Positions 16,276 to 25,384 of a stretch of 40,455 bases of DNA are shown here, in pieces. The DNA is from Rhodocyclales bacterium RIFCSPLOWO2_02_FULL_63_24. GTDB lineage: Bacteria > Pseudomonadota > Gammaproteobacteria > Burkholderiales > Rhodocyclaceae. The stretch covers positions 1 through 40,455 of the forward strand of contig MHZX01000126.1 in the NCBI GenBank assembly GCA_001828935.1, read 5' to 3'. The position numbers were made by a program, and so were the translations under genes. Every line of letters begins with the position of its first letter. Within the stretch, counting starts at the first letter, position 1. A model generated the notes under the pieces. That model ran no database searches. It was not told the DNA's origin and saw only the letters and a list, made by a program, of their open reading frames with translations.

Positions 16276-17133
16276 ATGCTGATAGTGAAGCCGCCCGCAC
16301 CGCCGCCTCCCAGGACGTATTCCGCCGTCCTGGCGCAATCGCGCCGCATTACGCCGCCCGCGTCGCGGGAAGACGTGCGGCATCTGGTGTTCCGCACCGG
16401 CGACCTGTCCTTCGATGCGACGCCCGGCAATTGCGTCCGTGTCCTGGCGCCGGGGCAGTTCGGCAATCGCTACCACGCTCGGCTCTACTCGATCATGGAT
16501 CTGGAGCGGCGCGCCGATGCCACCGAGTTCGCCATCTGCGTGCGGCGCTGCTCCTACATCGACGATTTCAACGGCGAAGAATACCGGGGCGTTGCCTCCA
16601 ACTACCTGTGCGATCTGCGTCCCGACGACGTGATCGAATTCGCCGGCCCGATCGGTTATCCGTTCGTTATTCCAGAAGACAAGACCGCCGACATCCTGAT
16701 GCTGGGCATGGGCACCGGTATCGCGCCCTTCCGCACGCTGATCCGCCAGATCTACGAAAAGGTCGACGGCTGGCGGGGCAGGGTGCGGCTGTTCTACGGC
16801 GCGCGCAGCCCGCTGGAAATGCTGTACATGAACGACGAAAACAACGATCTCGGCCACTACTACGACCAGCCGACCTTCAAGGCTTTTCTGGCGGTCAGTC
16901 CGCGTCCCGCGTTCGACGCGCCGGTGGCCCTCGACCAGGCCCTGGAGCTGAACGCCGCGGAAGTCTGGGAGATGATCCGTCGCCCGGGCACACGGGTATT
17001 TGTGGCCGGTACCGAGGGCCTGCTGGCGGCGATCGAGCCGGCCATGATCAGGCTGGCCGGTTCGGCGGGAAACTGGGCCGCAGCCCACGCTGGACTGCTC
17101 TCCAGCGGGCGCTGGAGCGAAATGCTGTACTGA
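16276..17133 (+). CDS. Plant-type ferredoxin-NADP(+) reductase-like flavoprotein
   Basis: A 285-residue FAD-dependent reductase. It has ARLYSIMD (the RxYS FAD motif), a glycine-rich NAD(P) segment GMGTGIAPFRTLIRQ, and a final GRWSEMLY ending in Tyr, as in plant-type ferredoxin reductases whose C-terminal aromatic residue stacks on FAD. The ATG at 16276 has GGAG 8 nt upstream; a longer frame from 16162 lacks support. As the last gene of the rnf-nifJ operon it would let the ferredoxin used by NifJ and Rnf exchange electrons with NADP(H). NADP rather than NAD use is inferred from the family. Confidence 0.82.
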   Translation: MLIVKPPAPPPPRTYSAVLAQSRRITPPASREDVRHLVFRTGDLSFDATPGNCVRVLAPGQFGNRYHARLYSIMDLERRADATEFAICVRRCSYIDDFNGEEYRGVASNYLCDLRPDDVIEFAGPIGYPFVIPEDKTADILMLGMGTGIAPFRTLIRQIYEKVDGWRGRVRLFYGARSPLEMLYMNDENNDLGHYYDQPTFKAFLAVSPRPAFDAPVALDQALELNAAEVWEMIRRPGTRVFVAGTEGLLAAIEPAMIRLAGSAGNWAAAHAGLLSSGRWSEMLY

Positions 17134-17157
17134 CCCTTGCGCCTGGCCAGTTGCTTG

Positions 17158-17589
17158 TCAGTGTTGGCGAATCAGGACGGGGCAACTCCCCTCTTTGGGA
17201 CAGAGCGCCGAGCGTACCAGGCGTTCCGGCATGCCTTCCTTCCACGACCATTCGTAGGGATAGGAGTAGATGCGGATGTTCCATACCGCGCGGGATTCCC
17301 TGACCACCTCGATATTTGACTTGAACATTTTTTCCGCGCTGGCGCCGGTACCGCCATGCAGCTCTTGGTGGATCGATTCAAGGAGGGCCTCTGAACGCTT
17401 GTCCGGCGAGGGCGGGGGAGGAATATCCCGATCCGCGATGCAGCGAATGTAATGGGTGTAGTAGGGCTTGTCGTCGTAGCCGATCCAGCAGTCGAAACCA
17501 GGGCTCGACGACGCCTCCTGCGGCGTCTGGCCGAAGGCCATGCCGGCCGACAAAACTGCTCCCCAACAAACAGCGCGTGCGTACCACAT
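17158..17589 (-). CDS. Exported hypothetical protein
   Basis: A 143-residue protein on the minus strand, convergent with the rnf operon. The N-terminus has a short signal peptide (MWYARAVCWGAVLSAGMAFGQ) with a likely cleavage after AFG. The mature part contains Cys in DCWIGYDDKP, IRCIAD and ALCPKEGSC, so disulfides are plausible. The family is not recognised. Codon use matches the neighbourhood. A much longer open frame continues upstream but is the complementary strand of the alanine dehydrogenase gene. Confidence 0.6.
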   Translation of the reverse strand: MWYARAVCWGAVLSAGMAFGQTPQEASSSPGFDCWIGYDDKPYYTHYIRCIADRDIPPPPSPDKRSEALLESIHQELHGGTGASAEKMFKSNIEVVRESRAVWNIRIYSYPYEWSWKEGMPERLVRSALCPKEGSCPVLIRQH

Positions 17590-17703
17590 GAAGCCATCAT
17601 ACCCCTGGACGGTTCGGTGCGCCGCAACCGCAAAACATGTTTCTTGTCCGCCAACCGGAAGGGCGGTGCATACTTGTTCCGCATGTAAAAAAAGGAGATG
17701 AAG

Positions 17704-18834
17704 ATGCGTATCGGTGTTCCTGGCGAGATCAAGTCCGGCGAGTTCCGCGTCGGCCTGGTGCCGACCTCGGTGCGGGAGCTGTGCGCGGCCGGTCACGACG
17801 TCCTGGTGCAATCGGGTGCCGGGGCGCGAATCGGCTTCGGCGATGCCGACTACGCCGCGGCTGGCGCCCGCGTGGTGACCGGCGCGGCGGAGGCATGGGC
17901 GGCGGAATTGGTGGTCAAGGTGAAGGAGCCGCAGGCGGTCGAGTTCGCCTATTTGCGGCCGGCGCAAGTGCTGTTCACCTACCTGCATCTGGCGCCGGAT
18001 TTGCGCCAGGCGGAAGCCTTGCAGGATTCGGGCTGCGTCGCCATTGCCTATGAAACGGTGACCGATCCGGAGGGCAAGCTGCCGCTGCTGGCGCCCATGT
18101 CGGCGGTGGCGGGACGCATGGCGGTGCAGGCCGGCGCGCACTTTCTCGAAAAGACCTACGGCGGACGCGGCGTGCTGCTCGGCGGAGTTCCCGGCGTTGC
18201 GCCGGGGCGCGTCACGGTACTCGGTGGCGGCACGGTCGGCAGCCACGCGGTGCGCATGGCGGTGGGACTCGGCGCCGAGGTGACGGTGATCGACCGCAAC
18301 CTGAAGCGACTCGATGCGCTGGATCGCGAATATCACGGACGCGTGCGAACGCTGATGGCGAGCGGGGTGGCGATCGAGGAGGCGGTGTGCCGCGCCGACC
18401 TGGTGATTGGCGCGGTCCTGCGCGCGGGCGGTGCGGCGCCGAAATTGATCGACCGCGCCATGCTGAAGAAGATGCAGGCCGGCGCGGTGATCGTTGACGT
18501 GGCCATCGACCAGGGCGGCTGCTGCGAAACTTCGCATCCGACCACCCATGCCGATCCGGTGTTCGTCGTCGAAGGCGTGGTGCATTACTGCGTCGCCAAC
18601 ATGCCCGGCGCCGTGCCGCTGACATCCACGCTGGCGCTGAACAATGCCACCTTGCCCTATGTCCGCGCATTGGCCGACAAAGGCTGGCAGCAGTCGCTGC
18701 GCGACGATCCAGGCTTCGCCAGCGGACTCAACGTGTGCGCCGGGCAGATCACGCATCCCGTGGTCGCCGCCGCCCTCGGCAAGACGTGCACGATGCCAGC
18801 CGACTTCATCGCGGTGTCAGCGCCCGGGAAATAA
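17704..18834 (+). CDS. ald: Alanine dehydrogenase
   Basis: Reversible NAD-dependent oxidative deamination of L-alanine to pyruvate and ammonia. The 376-residue length is typical. Visible family features are the N-terminal [19 protein letters not shown], the substrate region VKVKEPQ (with the key Lys), YLHLAPD, the NAD fold [17 protein letters not shown] and the conserved [19 protein letters not shown], followed by [20 protein letters not shown]. The ATG at 17704 is preferred to one at 17698 because GGAG (17694-17697) is then 6 nt away. Its product pyruvate is also the substrate of NifJ in the operon just upstream. Confidence 0.95.
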   Translation: MRIGVPGEIKSGEFRVGLVPTSVRELCAAGHDVLVQSGAGARIGFGDADYAAAGARVVTGAAEAWAAELVVKVKEPQAVEFAYLRPAQVLFTYLHLAPDLRQAEALQDSGCVAIAYETVTDPEGKLPLLAPMSAVAGRMAVQAGAHFLEKTYGGRGVLLGGVPGVAPGRVTVLGGGTVGSHAVRMAVGLGAEVTVIDRNLKRLDALDREYHGRVRTLMASGVAIEEAVCRADLVIGAVLRAGGAAPKLIDRAMLKKMQAGAVIVDVAIDQGGCCETSHPTTHADPVFVVEGVVHYCVANMPGAVPLTSTLALNNATLPYVRALADKGWQQSLRDDPGFASGLNVCAGQITHPVVAAALGKTCTMPADFIAVSAPGK

Positions 18835-18841
18835 AAGCAGG

Positions 18842-18859
18842 GCCCGCGTCATCGCGGGC
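18842..18859. terminator. Hairpin between convergent ald and RTX genes
   Basis: A perfect 7-bp stem GCCCGCG/CGCGGGC with loop TCAT. Read on the minus strand it is followed by CCTGCTTTTATTT, so it could be a rho-independent terminator for the RTX gene. On the plus strand no T run follows. Confidence 0.55.
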
Positions 18860-18882
18860 ACAATTGCTGCCGAACTGGGCTC

Positions 18883-21800
18883 TTAGGCCTGCAAATGGAT
18901 GTCGGTATAGCTGAGCGGCGGAACGCCAATCAAGGTCGCGATCGGCGTGGCCAGCTTCAAACCCGATCCGTCGGCATCGTAATACAGGGTTTCGCCGTTG
19001 TAGACCAGGAAATCGTCTGCATCGGCAGCGCTTGCGCCGATGGCCAGGTGGCCGGCATCGACCGTATCGAAGTTCCTGAAGGCGGCAAAAAATCCCTTGT
19101 CGAGCACCAGCGCATCGGTGCCCGCTGCGAAATCGGTGAGGGTGTCGGTATTTCCGCTGAGTTTCGTCAGTGCATCGAATATGAAACTGTCGGCGCCTTC
19201 GCCACCGGTCAGGAGGTCGTCGCCGCTGCCGCCAATCAGGAGGTCGCCGCCGCCACCGCCGATCAGGACATCCGCATTGGCGCCTCCATCCAGCACATTC
19301 GCCGCGGCATTGCCGGTCAGGATGTTGCTCAATGCGTTGCCCTTGAGGTTGACCAGCAGGTTGGCGGTAGCGCTGACGTCGTACCCTTCCATATTCACCA
19401 CGGCCAGCAGGGTCAGCGCGGTATCCAGCGAAAGCGCCGCATCGGCGCGGACGATCACGGTGTCGAAGCCGCCGCCTGCTGCCTCGACGCATCCATCCTG
19501 GACAACAAGGGCTCCGCTGTCCGCGGCCACCAGGTCGACATAGTAGGTGTCGTCGCCCAGCCCGCCCGACAGGTTGTCGATGCCGAGGCCGCCGTCGAGG
19601 ATGTTCGCCCCGTCGTTGCCGACCAGGGTGTTGCGCAATGCATTGCCGGTGGCATCGATATCGGCCGTTCCGGTCAAGGTCAGCTTTTCCAGGTGGTCGC
19701 CGAGCACGTAGCTGATGGAGGCCTTGACCAGGTCGAAGCCGCCGGCCGTTGCCACATTGGTCTCGGTCACGACGTCGCCGAGGCTATCGACCACGTAGGT
19801 GTCGCTGCCGTTGCCGCCGCTCATGAGGTCGGCCCCGGCCCCGCCGTCGAGGACATTGGCGGAGCCATTGCCGACGAGGACATTGTCCAGTTCGTTGCCG
19901 CTGCCGTTGATCGCCGCCCGCCCGTCCAGGGTCAGGTTCTCGACGTTGGCCGACAAGGCATGGGTGGCACGGGCAAACACATGATCGATACCCTCGCCGG
20001 CGAGTTCGCTCACGGTATCCGACTTGTGGTCGATCCGATAGGTATCGTTGCCGCTACCGCCAATCAGGGCATCGATGCCCGCGCCGCCATCCAGCACATC
20101 GTCGCCGGCGCCGCCATCGAGGGTGTTCGCCGCCAGGTTGCCGACCAGGACATTGTCCAGCGCATTGCCGGTGCCGCTGGCGCTGGACAGGCCGCTCAGG
20201 GTCAGATTCTCCAGGTTCGCACCCAGGCTGTAGCTGCGCGCCGCATATACCTGATCGACGCCGCCTGCGGTACCCGAGTTGGCTTCGACCACCACGTCGC
20301 CGCTGTTGTCGACCGTGTAGATGTCGTTGCCGTCGCCACCGACCAGCAGATCGGCGCCGCCGCCGCCGTCGAGACTGTTGGCGCCGGCGTTGCCGATCAG
20401 CGTGTTGGCGATCAGGCTGCCGATCAGATTGATCGGTGCCTCGCCGGTGCCGCTCAAGTCGTAATTCTCGATGTTGGCCGCCATGCTGACGCGGACCGCG
20501 CTGTCCAGCGCCAGGCTGCCCGCGGTGCGGAACACCACCGTGTCGCTGCCGGCGTCCCGGACCTCCGTGATGCGGTCTTCGATCTTCAGCGAGCGGCCCG
20601 TGCCGCTCACGTCGACATAGTAGGTGTCGTCGCCCAGCCCACCTGAGAGCGCATCCACCCCGCTGCCGCCATTCAGTACATTGGCCCCCAGGTTGCCGAC
20701 AATCACATTGTTCAGGGTGTTGCCGGTGGCATCGATATTGGCCGATCCGGTCAAGGTCAGCTTTTCCAGGTGGTCGCCGAGCACGTAGCTGACCGATGAA
20801 TTCACCGTGTCCACGCCGCTGCTGGCTTCCGCACTGGTTTCCGTCGGCAGGTCGCCGGCATCGTCGACCACATAGATGTCGGCGCCGTCGCCGCCGTACA
20901 TCCTGTCGGCGCCGGCGCCACCGTCCAGCACATTGGCGCCGGCATTTCCCGTCAAGGTGTTGGCCAGCGCATTGCCGGTCAGGTTGATCCGTGCCGTGCC
21001 GGTGGCGCCAAGGTCGTAATTCTCGATGTGGTCGGCCATCGCCAGGGGCGTTGCGGCAGTGACGGCGGATGTGCCGCGGAAAATTACCGTATCGGTGCCA
21101 CCCCCCGCGGCTTCCACCAGTTCATCCTCGGCGCTTGCCGTGGTGCCGGAAGACACCAGGTCGACATGGTAGGTGTCGTCGCCGGCACCGCCACGCAGGC
21201 TGTCCGCACCGGCCGCACCGTCGAGCAGGTTGGCGCCGGCATTGCCGGTCATTACATTTGCCGCCGCGTTGCCGGTTGCGGCAATGTCGGCGGAACCCGT
21301 CAGGCTCAGGTTTTCAAGATTCGCGGCAAGCGTATGGGACAGGCTGGATATGACCAGATCGGTACCGCCATCGGTTCCCTCGACGATCCGGTCGCCGGTG
21401 CTGGAAACGATGTAGGTATCGTCCCCGCCGCCGCCGTCCAGCGTGTCGTCGCCAAGGCCGCCATCCAGCTCGTTGGCGGCGGCATTGCCGATCAGCGTAT
21501 TGGCCAGTTCGTTGCCCGTGCCATCGATCGCCAGACTGCCGCCCAACGCCAGTCGCTCGACGTTTGCGCCCAGGGTATAGCTGACCTGGCTGCTTACGGT
21601 GTCGCTACCCTCTCCGGCATTCTCCACGATGGTGGTCAGCGCATCGGTGATCACATAGTTGTCGGCGCCGCTGCCGCCGATCAGGGTATCGGCGCCGCCG
21701 CCGCCGATCAGCGTATCGTTGCCGTTCCCTGCTTCGAGCCGGTTGGCCGCTGCATTGCCGGTCAGGGTATTGTCCAGGCTGTTGCCCGTGCCATTGATCG

Positions 21801-22965
21801 CCGAACTGCCCGTCAGGGTCAGCAGTTCGAGGTTGGCGCCGAGCGCATAGCTGACGGAGGCCTGCACCAGGTCGATGCCGCCGGCGGCCGCCGCGTTGGT
21901 CTCGGTGACGACATCGGCGGCGCTGTCGACACGGTAAGTGTCGCTGCCGTCGCCGCCCGTCAGGACGTCCGTGCCGGCGCCGCCGTCGAGGGTATTCGCG
22001 GCGGCATTGCCCTGCAGGATGTCGTTTCCGGCGCCGCCGATGGCGTTTTCGACCACCGCGCCATGGGCGACGGTATAGCCGCCGGCGATGCCCTGCACCC
22101 AGGATACATAGCCGCCGGCATTGGCGCCCGTCAGCGGTGCCTCGCGCAAGTCGATGACGCAGTCGGCGCTCGCACCCGCGTTGCTTATGCTGTCGCTGCC
22201 CGCCGCATCCCAGATGCAGTTCCATCCGGTGCCCGACGCATTGGTCTGCGGCAGCAGATAGCCGTCGTCGCCCGTCTGGTAACTGCTGTTGGCGCCGTAG
22301 ATCGCCTGCGCCGCAGCGATGTCCAGCGCCATCGGCCCCGTGGCACCGCCCCAAAGGATGCTGCCGGAGGGCTCGTCGGCCCAGCCGATGTTGTAGGACA
22401 TCACTGTATTGATGTGCTGGTTCAACTGGTAGGTGCCAAGATCGGAGTTGCTGCCGACTCCGGGGAAGACCTCGCCGCTGCCGCCGCCGTCATGGGGATG
22501 GGCGAGCCCCAGGCCATGGCCGATTTCGTGCACCAGGGTGAGAAAGCCGTCGGCACCCGGCGCCAGATTGCCGGCGATGAACTCATTCGAATTGAATACG
22601 CCTTGCAGGGGCGCCGCCGCCGAGCCGTCCGGCGTATCGTGATAACCAAGGACGCCGGAGACGCCGGTGATCGAATCCATGGTGGCGCCACTGACCTTGA
22701 AATACACCAGATCAGCCGATGTTGCCGGGTCATTGGTGAAGCTCAGGTTGGCGATATTGCCCCACGACTGCAAAGCGGCGCGCAACGCGTCGATCTCGGC
22801 GCTGGTCCAGGCTTCGGCCGGGGCGCCGAGGCCGGTGGTCGACGTTGTCCAGTTGAGCGTTACGCCATGGCCGAGGATCGGGGTCCACGAACCACCCCAG
22901 ACGAGTGTGTCGATCAGGACGTTACCGGTCGGTCGTCCGCTGGTTTCGGGATAAATGGCAGCCAC
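18883..22965 (-). CDS. Serralysin-type (M10) metalloprotease-like RTX protein
   Basis: A 1360-residue protein. Residues ~1-235 form an M10-like protease domain with zinc motif HEIGHGLGLAH (146-156) and Met-turn NTVMSYNIG (Met189, Tyr191), so an active zinc protease is plausible. From ~320 onward there are about ten modules, each ending in RTX calcium-binding nonapeptides (LDGGAGADxLxGGxGDDTY). The C-terminus (LTDFAAGTDALVLDKGFF, then LVYNGETLYYDADGSG) resembles type I secretion substrates. No signal peptide is present, as expected for type I export, but no secretion genes are in the window. The start is GTG at 22965 without a clear Shine-Dalgarno sequence; an in-frame TAG lies just upstream. 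Confidence 0.9.
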   Translation of the reverse strand: MAAIYPETSGRPTGNVLIDTLVWGGSWTPILGHGVTLNWTTSTTGLGAPAEAWTSAEIDALRAALQSWGNIANLSFTNDPATSADLVYFKVSGATMDSITGVSGVLGYHDTPDGSAAAPLQGVFNSNEFIAGNLAPGADGFLTLVHEIGHGLGLAHPHDGGGSGEVFPGVGSNSDLGTYQLNQHINTVMSYNIGWADEPSGSILWGGATGPMALDIAAAQAIYGANSSYQTGDDGYLLPQTNASGTGWNCIWDAAGSDSISNAGASADCVIDLREAPLTGANAGGYVSWVQGIAGGYTVAHGAVVENAIGGAGNDILQGNAAANTLDGGAGTDVLTGGDGSDTYRVDSAADVVTETNAAAAGGIDLVQASVSYALGANLELLTLTGSSAINGTGNSLDNTLTGNAAANRLEAGNGNDTLIGGGGADTLIGGSGADNYVITDALTTIVENAGEGSDTVSSQVSYTLGANVERLALGGSLAIDGTGNELANTLIGNAAANELDGGLGDDTLDGGGGDDTYIVSSTGDRIVEGTDGGTDLVISSLSHTLAANLENLSLTGSADIAATGNAAANVMTGNAGANLLDGAAGADSLRGGAGDDTYHVDLVSSGTTASAEDELVEAAGGGTDTVIFRGTSAVTAATPLAMADHIENYDLGATGTARINLTGNALANTLTGNAGANVLDGGAGADRMYGGDGADIYVVDDAGDLPTETSAEASSGVDTVNSSVSYVLGDHLEKLTLTGSANIDATGNTLNNVIVGNLGANVLNGGSGVDALSGGLGDDTYYVDVSGTGRSLKIEDRITEVRDAGSDTVVFRTAGSLALDSAVRVSMAANIENYDLSGTGEAPINLIGSLIANTLIGNAGANSLDGGGGADLLVGGDGNDIYTVDNSGDVVVEANSGTAGGVDQVYAARSYSLGANLENLTLSGLSSASGTGNALDNVLVGNLAANTLDGGAGDDVLDGGAGIDALIGGSGNDTYRIDHKSDTVSELAGEGIDHVFARATHALSANVENLTLDGRAAINGSGNELDNVLVGNGSANVLDGGAGADLMSGGNGSDTYVVDSLGDVVTETNVATAGGFDLVKASISYVLGDHLEKLTLTGTADIDATGNALRNTLVGNDGANILDGGLGIDNLSGGLGDDTYYVDLVAADSGALVVQDGCVEAAGGGFDTVIVRADAALSLDTALTLLAVVNMEGYDVSATANLLVNLKGNALSNILTGNAAANVLDGGANADVLIGGGGGDLLIGGSGDDLLTGGEGADSFIFDALTKLSGNTDTLTDFAAGTDALVLDKGFFAAFRNFDTVDAGHLAIGASAADADDFLVYNGETLYYDADGSGLKLATPIATLIGVPPLSYTDIHLQA

Positions 22966-23004
22966 GGCGCAATGATACTAGCCCCCGGCTTGGTCGCGAT
23001 TCAG

Positions 23005-24564
23005 CTATTTTCTGCGCACGAAAATGAAGTCGCCGCCCTCGTGCCCGACCTGGCGGATATCGCTGTATTGGGGCGTCTGCTGGGCGCTGAGAACCACCTG
23101 GCGGCGCATCGAGGAGAAGATCTGGCTCATGTCGACGACGCCGGTGTTGGCCCACAGCGCATCGATGAAGGCCTTGGCGAACACCGAGTGCTTGCCGCCG
23201 CCGGCGTCCTCCACCGGCTCCAGCCCGCCGGAGACCAGCGCCGTGCGCGCGCGCTTCTGCGCCAGGCGCGAGAAGTCGTCGAGCGCCGTCATCTGCACCG
23301 CCAGGCTGCGGGTCAAGGTGCCGGCATAGCAACTGTCGGCGACCACCAGCACATGCTTGGCGCGCGTGCCGCGCACCACGTCGGCGATATCGGAGTTCGA
23401 CAGCCAGTTGGCGCGGCGGTTGGCATCGGCATCGACCGGCAGCCAGAAGCCGCGGTCGGAATCGGCATCGAGATGGCCATGGCCGGCGTAGTAGATCAGC
23501 AGGTTGTCGGCATGGGTGAGGGTGCGGCGCAGATCGTCGAAGGAATCCAGCATCTGGTTGCGCGTCGCATCGAGCAGCAGCGTGACCTTGAAGCCGTATT
23601 CCTTCTGCAGCAGCTCGGCCACCGTCTTCGCATCGCCGACTGCGGTCTTCAGCGGCGTCACCGAACGATAGTTGTCGATGCCGATCACCAGCGCATGGTA
23701 GTTGCCGAAGTTGAGCTTGCCGGCGGTGGGCTGCGCGATCGGGTTGAGCCGCACCGGGGCGGCTTCACCCAGCCCCGCCAGGCGCGAGCGGGCCAGGCTT
23801 TCGAAGGCGCCGGTGGGAAACTTGCGCAGATAGGCCTGGAAGTCCACGGGATTGGCGCTGTTCTTGATGCTGTCCCAGAACGCCAGGTCGATTGTTGTCG
23901 GTGCTGCCGCCATCGCTGTTCCCGGTTCCGCATACCTGGGCAAGCCGGCGACGAAGGCGCTGATCGGCTTCGAATCGTCCAGTCCCTTGCCGAATGCCGA
24001 AAGTGCCGTGTTCCACGCGGACGTGAAGACAGGGCCGGGGCCGGCGAAATTCGGGTAGGGCACGGTGCCCTTGTAGGCGCCCAGGACCGTGTCCAGGGGC
24101 CTGCCTTTATCGTCCAGCACCGTTCCCGATATTTCAACCGACACGTCCTGAAACGACATCTGTCCAACTTTGAGTTTGAGTTCGAGGCCGAGCGCCAGAT
24201 TGCATCCCTGCGGGCCGACTTCGGTCAAGGCACCGACGCGGACAGTTTCCCGGAACCGGGCGTTGAGCGCTTCCATCAGGTCGCTGACCACTCGTCGGGG
24301 ATCCAGATCAGCGCCGGCGCCCCCAAAGGCCGACATCAGGTTCCTGACCTCGGTGAGGTGTTCCATCGCCTTGTTGGTATTTTCACTAAGCAGCAGACAG
24401 ACCTTGGCTGCGGCGTAGGCACGACTTGCCTTGGGCGAGAGCGCCTTGAAGGGGTCCTCGGATTTGGAATACTGCGGCGGGGTGGCGCAGGCGCCCAGCA
24501 GCGCGGCCAGTGCCATGGACAGGAGAAGTCTGACTGCTCTTGCGCTAGTACGTGCTCGGTTCAT
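23005..24564 (-). CDS. Lipoprotein with caspase-like (peptidase C14) domain
   Basis: A 519-residue protein. The signal peptide ends in the lipobox LLGAC, giving lipidation at Cys26 and anchoring to an envelope membrane. Residues ~30-280 are an unassigned region with one short ferredoxin-unrelated repeat (FQAYLRKFPTGAFESLARSRL, typical of domains preceding bacterial caspases). Residues ~290-510 are the C14 fold: NYHALVIGIDNYR, the catalytic His362 in YYAGHGH and the catalytic Cys412 in ADSCYAG. Both dyad residues are present, so it should be an active arginine/lysine-type orthocaspase. It lies just upstream of the M10/RTX gene on the same strand (39 nt apart), so co-transcription is possible. 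Confidence 0.88.
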   Translation of the reverse strand: MNRARTSARAVRLLLSMALAALLGACATPPQYSKSEDPFKALSPKASRAYAAAKVCLLLSENTNKAMEHLTEVRNLMSAFGGAGADLDPRRVVSDLMEALNARFRETVRVGALTEVGPQGCNLALGLELKLKVGQMSFQDVSVEISGTVLDDKGRPLDTVLGAYKGTVPYPNFAGPGPVFTSAWNTALSAFGKGLDDSKPISAFVAGLPRYAEPGTAMAAAPTTIDLAFWDSIKNSANPVDFQAYLRKFPTGAFESLARSRLAGLGEAAPVRLNPIAQPTAGKLNFGNYHALVIGIDNYRSVTPLKTAVGDAKTVAELLQKEYGFKVTLLLDATRNQMLDSFDDLRRTLTHADNLLIYYAGHGHLDADSDRGFWLPVDADANRRANWLSNSDIADVVRGTRAKHVLVVADSCYAGTLTRSLAVQMTALDDFSRLAQKRARTALVSGGLEPVEDAGGGKHSVFAKAFIDALWANTGVVDMSQIFSSMRRQVVLSAQQTPQYSDIRQVGHEGGDFIFVRRK

Positions 24565-24697
24565 GACCTTTCCCGTCGCGGCATGTTGACTTCGGCATCC
24601 TAGTCGCTGAGCGGCCGCAGATCAATCCATTATTTGTTCGGTAGCGAGGCAACGGCGTAGTGTCGGCGCCGACTCTTGGACCGCAATTTGCCGGCAA

Positions 24698-24913
24698 TCA
24701 GGAAAAGCGCCACTCGCGGCGTTCTTTGAAGCAGTGCAGCCTGTCGCGCCGCGTCAGCACTTCGTCGACGATCAGGGGCGGTGCGCGCAGTTGGGCGGTT
24801 TCGGCCAGAACCGGTAGGGTGGTCAGCGATGCGATTCGCATGCTGCCGAGGTCGATTTTCAGAAAGCCGTTGAGGTGTCCGCTTCCAAAACCTCGGACTG
24901 GTGCTGTGTGCCC
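24698..24913 (-). pseudogene. C-terminal fragment of an unidentified gene
   Basis: The minus-strand frame from 24913 to a TGA at 24698 reads protein-like sequence (GHLNGFLKIDLGSMRIASL, later APPLIVDEVLTRRDR and ERREWRFS) in codons like those of the left half of the window. It lacks a good start; the first ATG falls mid-sequence. It looks like the 3' end of a gene cut off where the accessory region begins. The family is not recognised. An overlapping 99-codon frame on the same strand looks less protein-like. Confidence 0.35.
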
Positions 24914-24952
24914 TTATGCAGTCATACATCTGTTACGAAAGCGGGCGCTCAG

Positions 24953-25018
24953 GAGCGTTCAAGTTCAGGTGGCTGCGCGAGGCTTATCGCGCAGCTTCCG
25001 TGCAACGCCGGGTTCGGC
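24953..25018 (-). repeat. attC-like palindrome A, downstream of tumA
   Basis: Read on the minus strand the site begins GCCGAAC (25018-25012), then CCGGCGTTGCAC, a stem GCTGCGCGA/TCGCGCAGC around a 6-nt loop (24972-24995), and ends TGAACTTGAACGCTCC. This has the layout of an integron attC site, with an R'' box of the AAC type at the left end. It begins 18 nt after the tumA stop, as usual for cassettes. A second site with the same core lies upstream of tumE. The right-hand box is degenerate. Confidence 0.5.
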
Positions 25019-25036
25019 CCTTCAAACGCAGCCACG

Positions 25037-25384
25037 CTATGCAGCTTGCAACAAGAACTCAACTTTCACAGCCTCATATGGAAAAACAATGTGGCCGTCT
25101 TCCGTCTTGTTAAGCACACCAGCGTTGAGCAGCGCAGTAACATCGCCGTGCACGGCCTTTACGTCGCGTTCAGCGCGGCGTGCGGCCTCGCGTATGGACA
25201 CCGGCCCCGCCCCGCAAAGTACCTTGAGAAGTTCCCACCGCTTTTCGGTTAGCACCCTCCAAAGCAATTCGGGAGTGGCAAAGCTGATACGCGCAGTTTT
25301 CTGAGCTTTTCCTGTCTTCCAGGCGTGGGCAAACTCGGCCATGGAATCGGCAGGGGTACGCACATCAAGAGTTACTGTTTTCAT
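25037..25384 (-). CDS. tumA: Probable antitoxin, HVO_A0114-type winged-helix DNA-binding protein (TumA-like)
   Basis: A 115-residue protein whose middle region (ELLWRVLTEKRWELLKVLCG, then SIREAARRAERDVKAVHGDV) forms a winged helix-turn-helix, as in the HVO_A0114 family that pairs with TumE-type toxins. The ATG at 25384 has GAGGTGG just upstream and overlaps the end of the tumE gene by 20 nt. The likely roles are neutralising TumE and repressing the shared promoter, whose inverted repeat lies upstream of tumE. Identification rests on pattern recognition of the pair. Confidence 0.75.
   Translation of the reverse strand: MKTVTLDVRTPADSMAEFAHAWKTGKAQKTARISFATPELLWRVLTEKRWELLKVLCGAGPVSIREAARRAERDVKAVHGDVTALLNAGVLNKTEDGHIVFPYEAVKVEFLLQAA

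Noticed and set aside
19200-22050. Regularly spaced short repeats suggesting a CRISPR array
   Set aside because: The repeats are codon-phased RTX modules inside one open frame and vary in sequence; there are no uniform repeats and spacers and no cas genes.
21028-24603. An 1191-codon plus-strand frame over the RTX and caspase genes
   Set aside because: Antisense shadow of repetitive GC-rich coding; no family motifs, while the minus strand has M10, RTX and C14 signatures.
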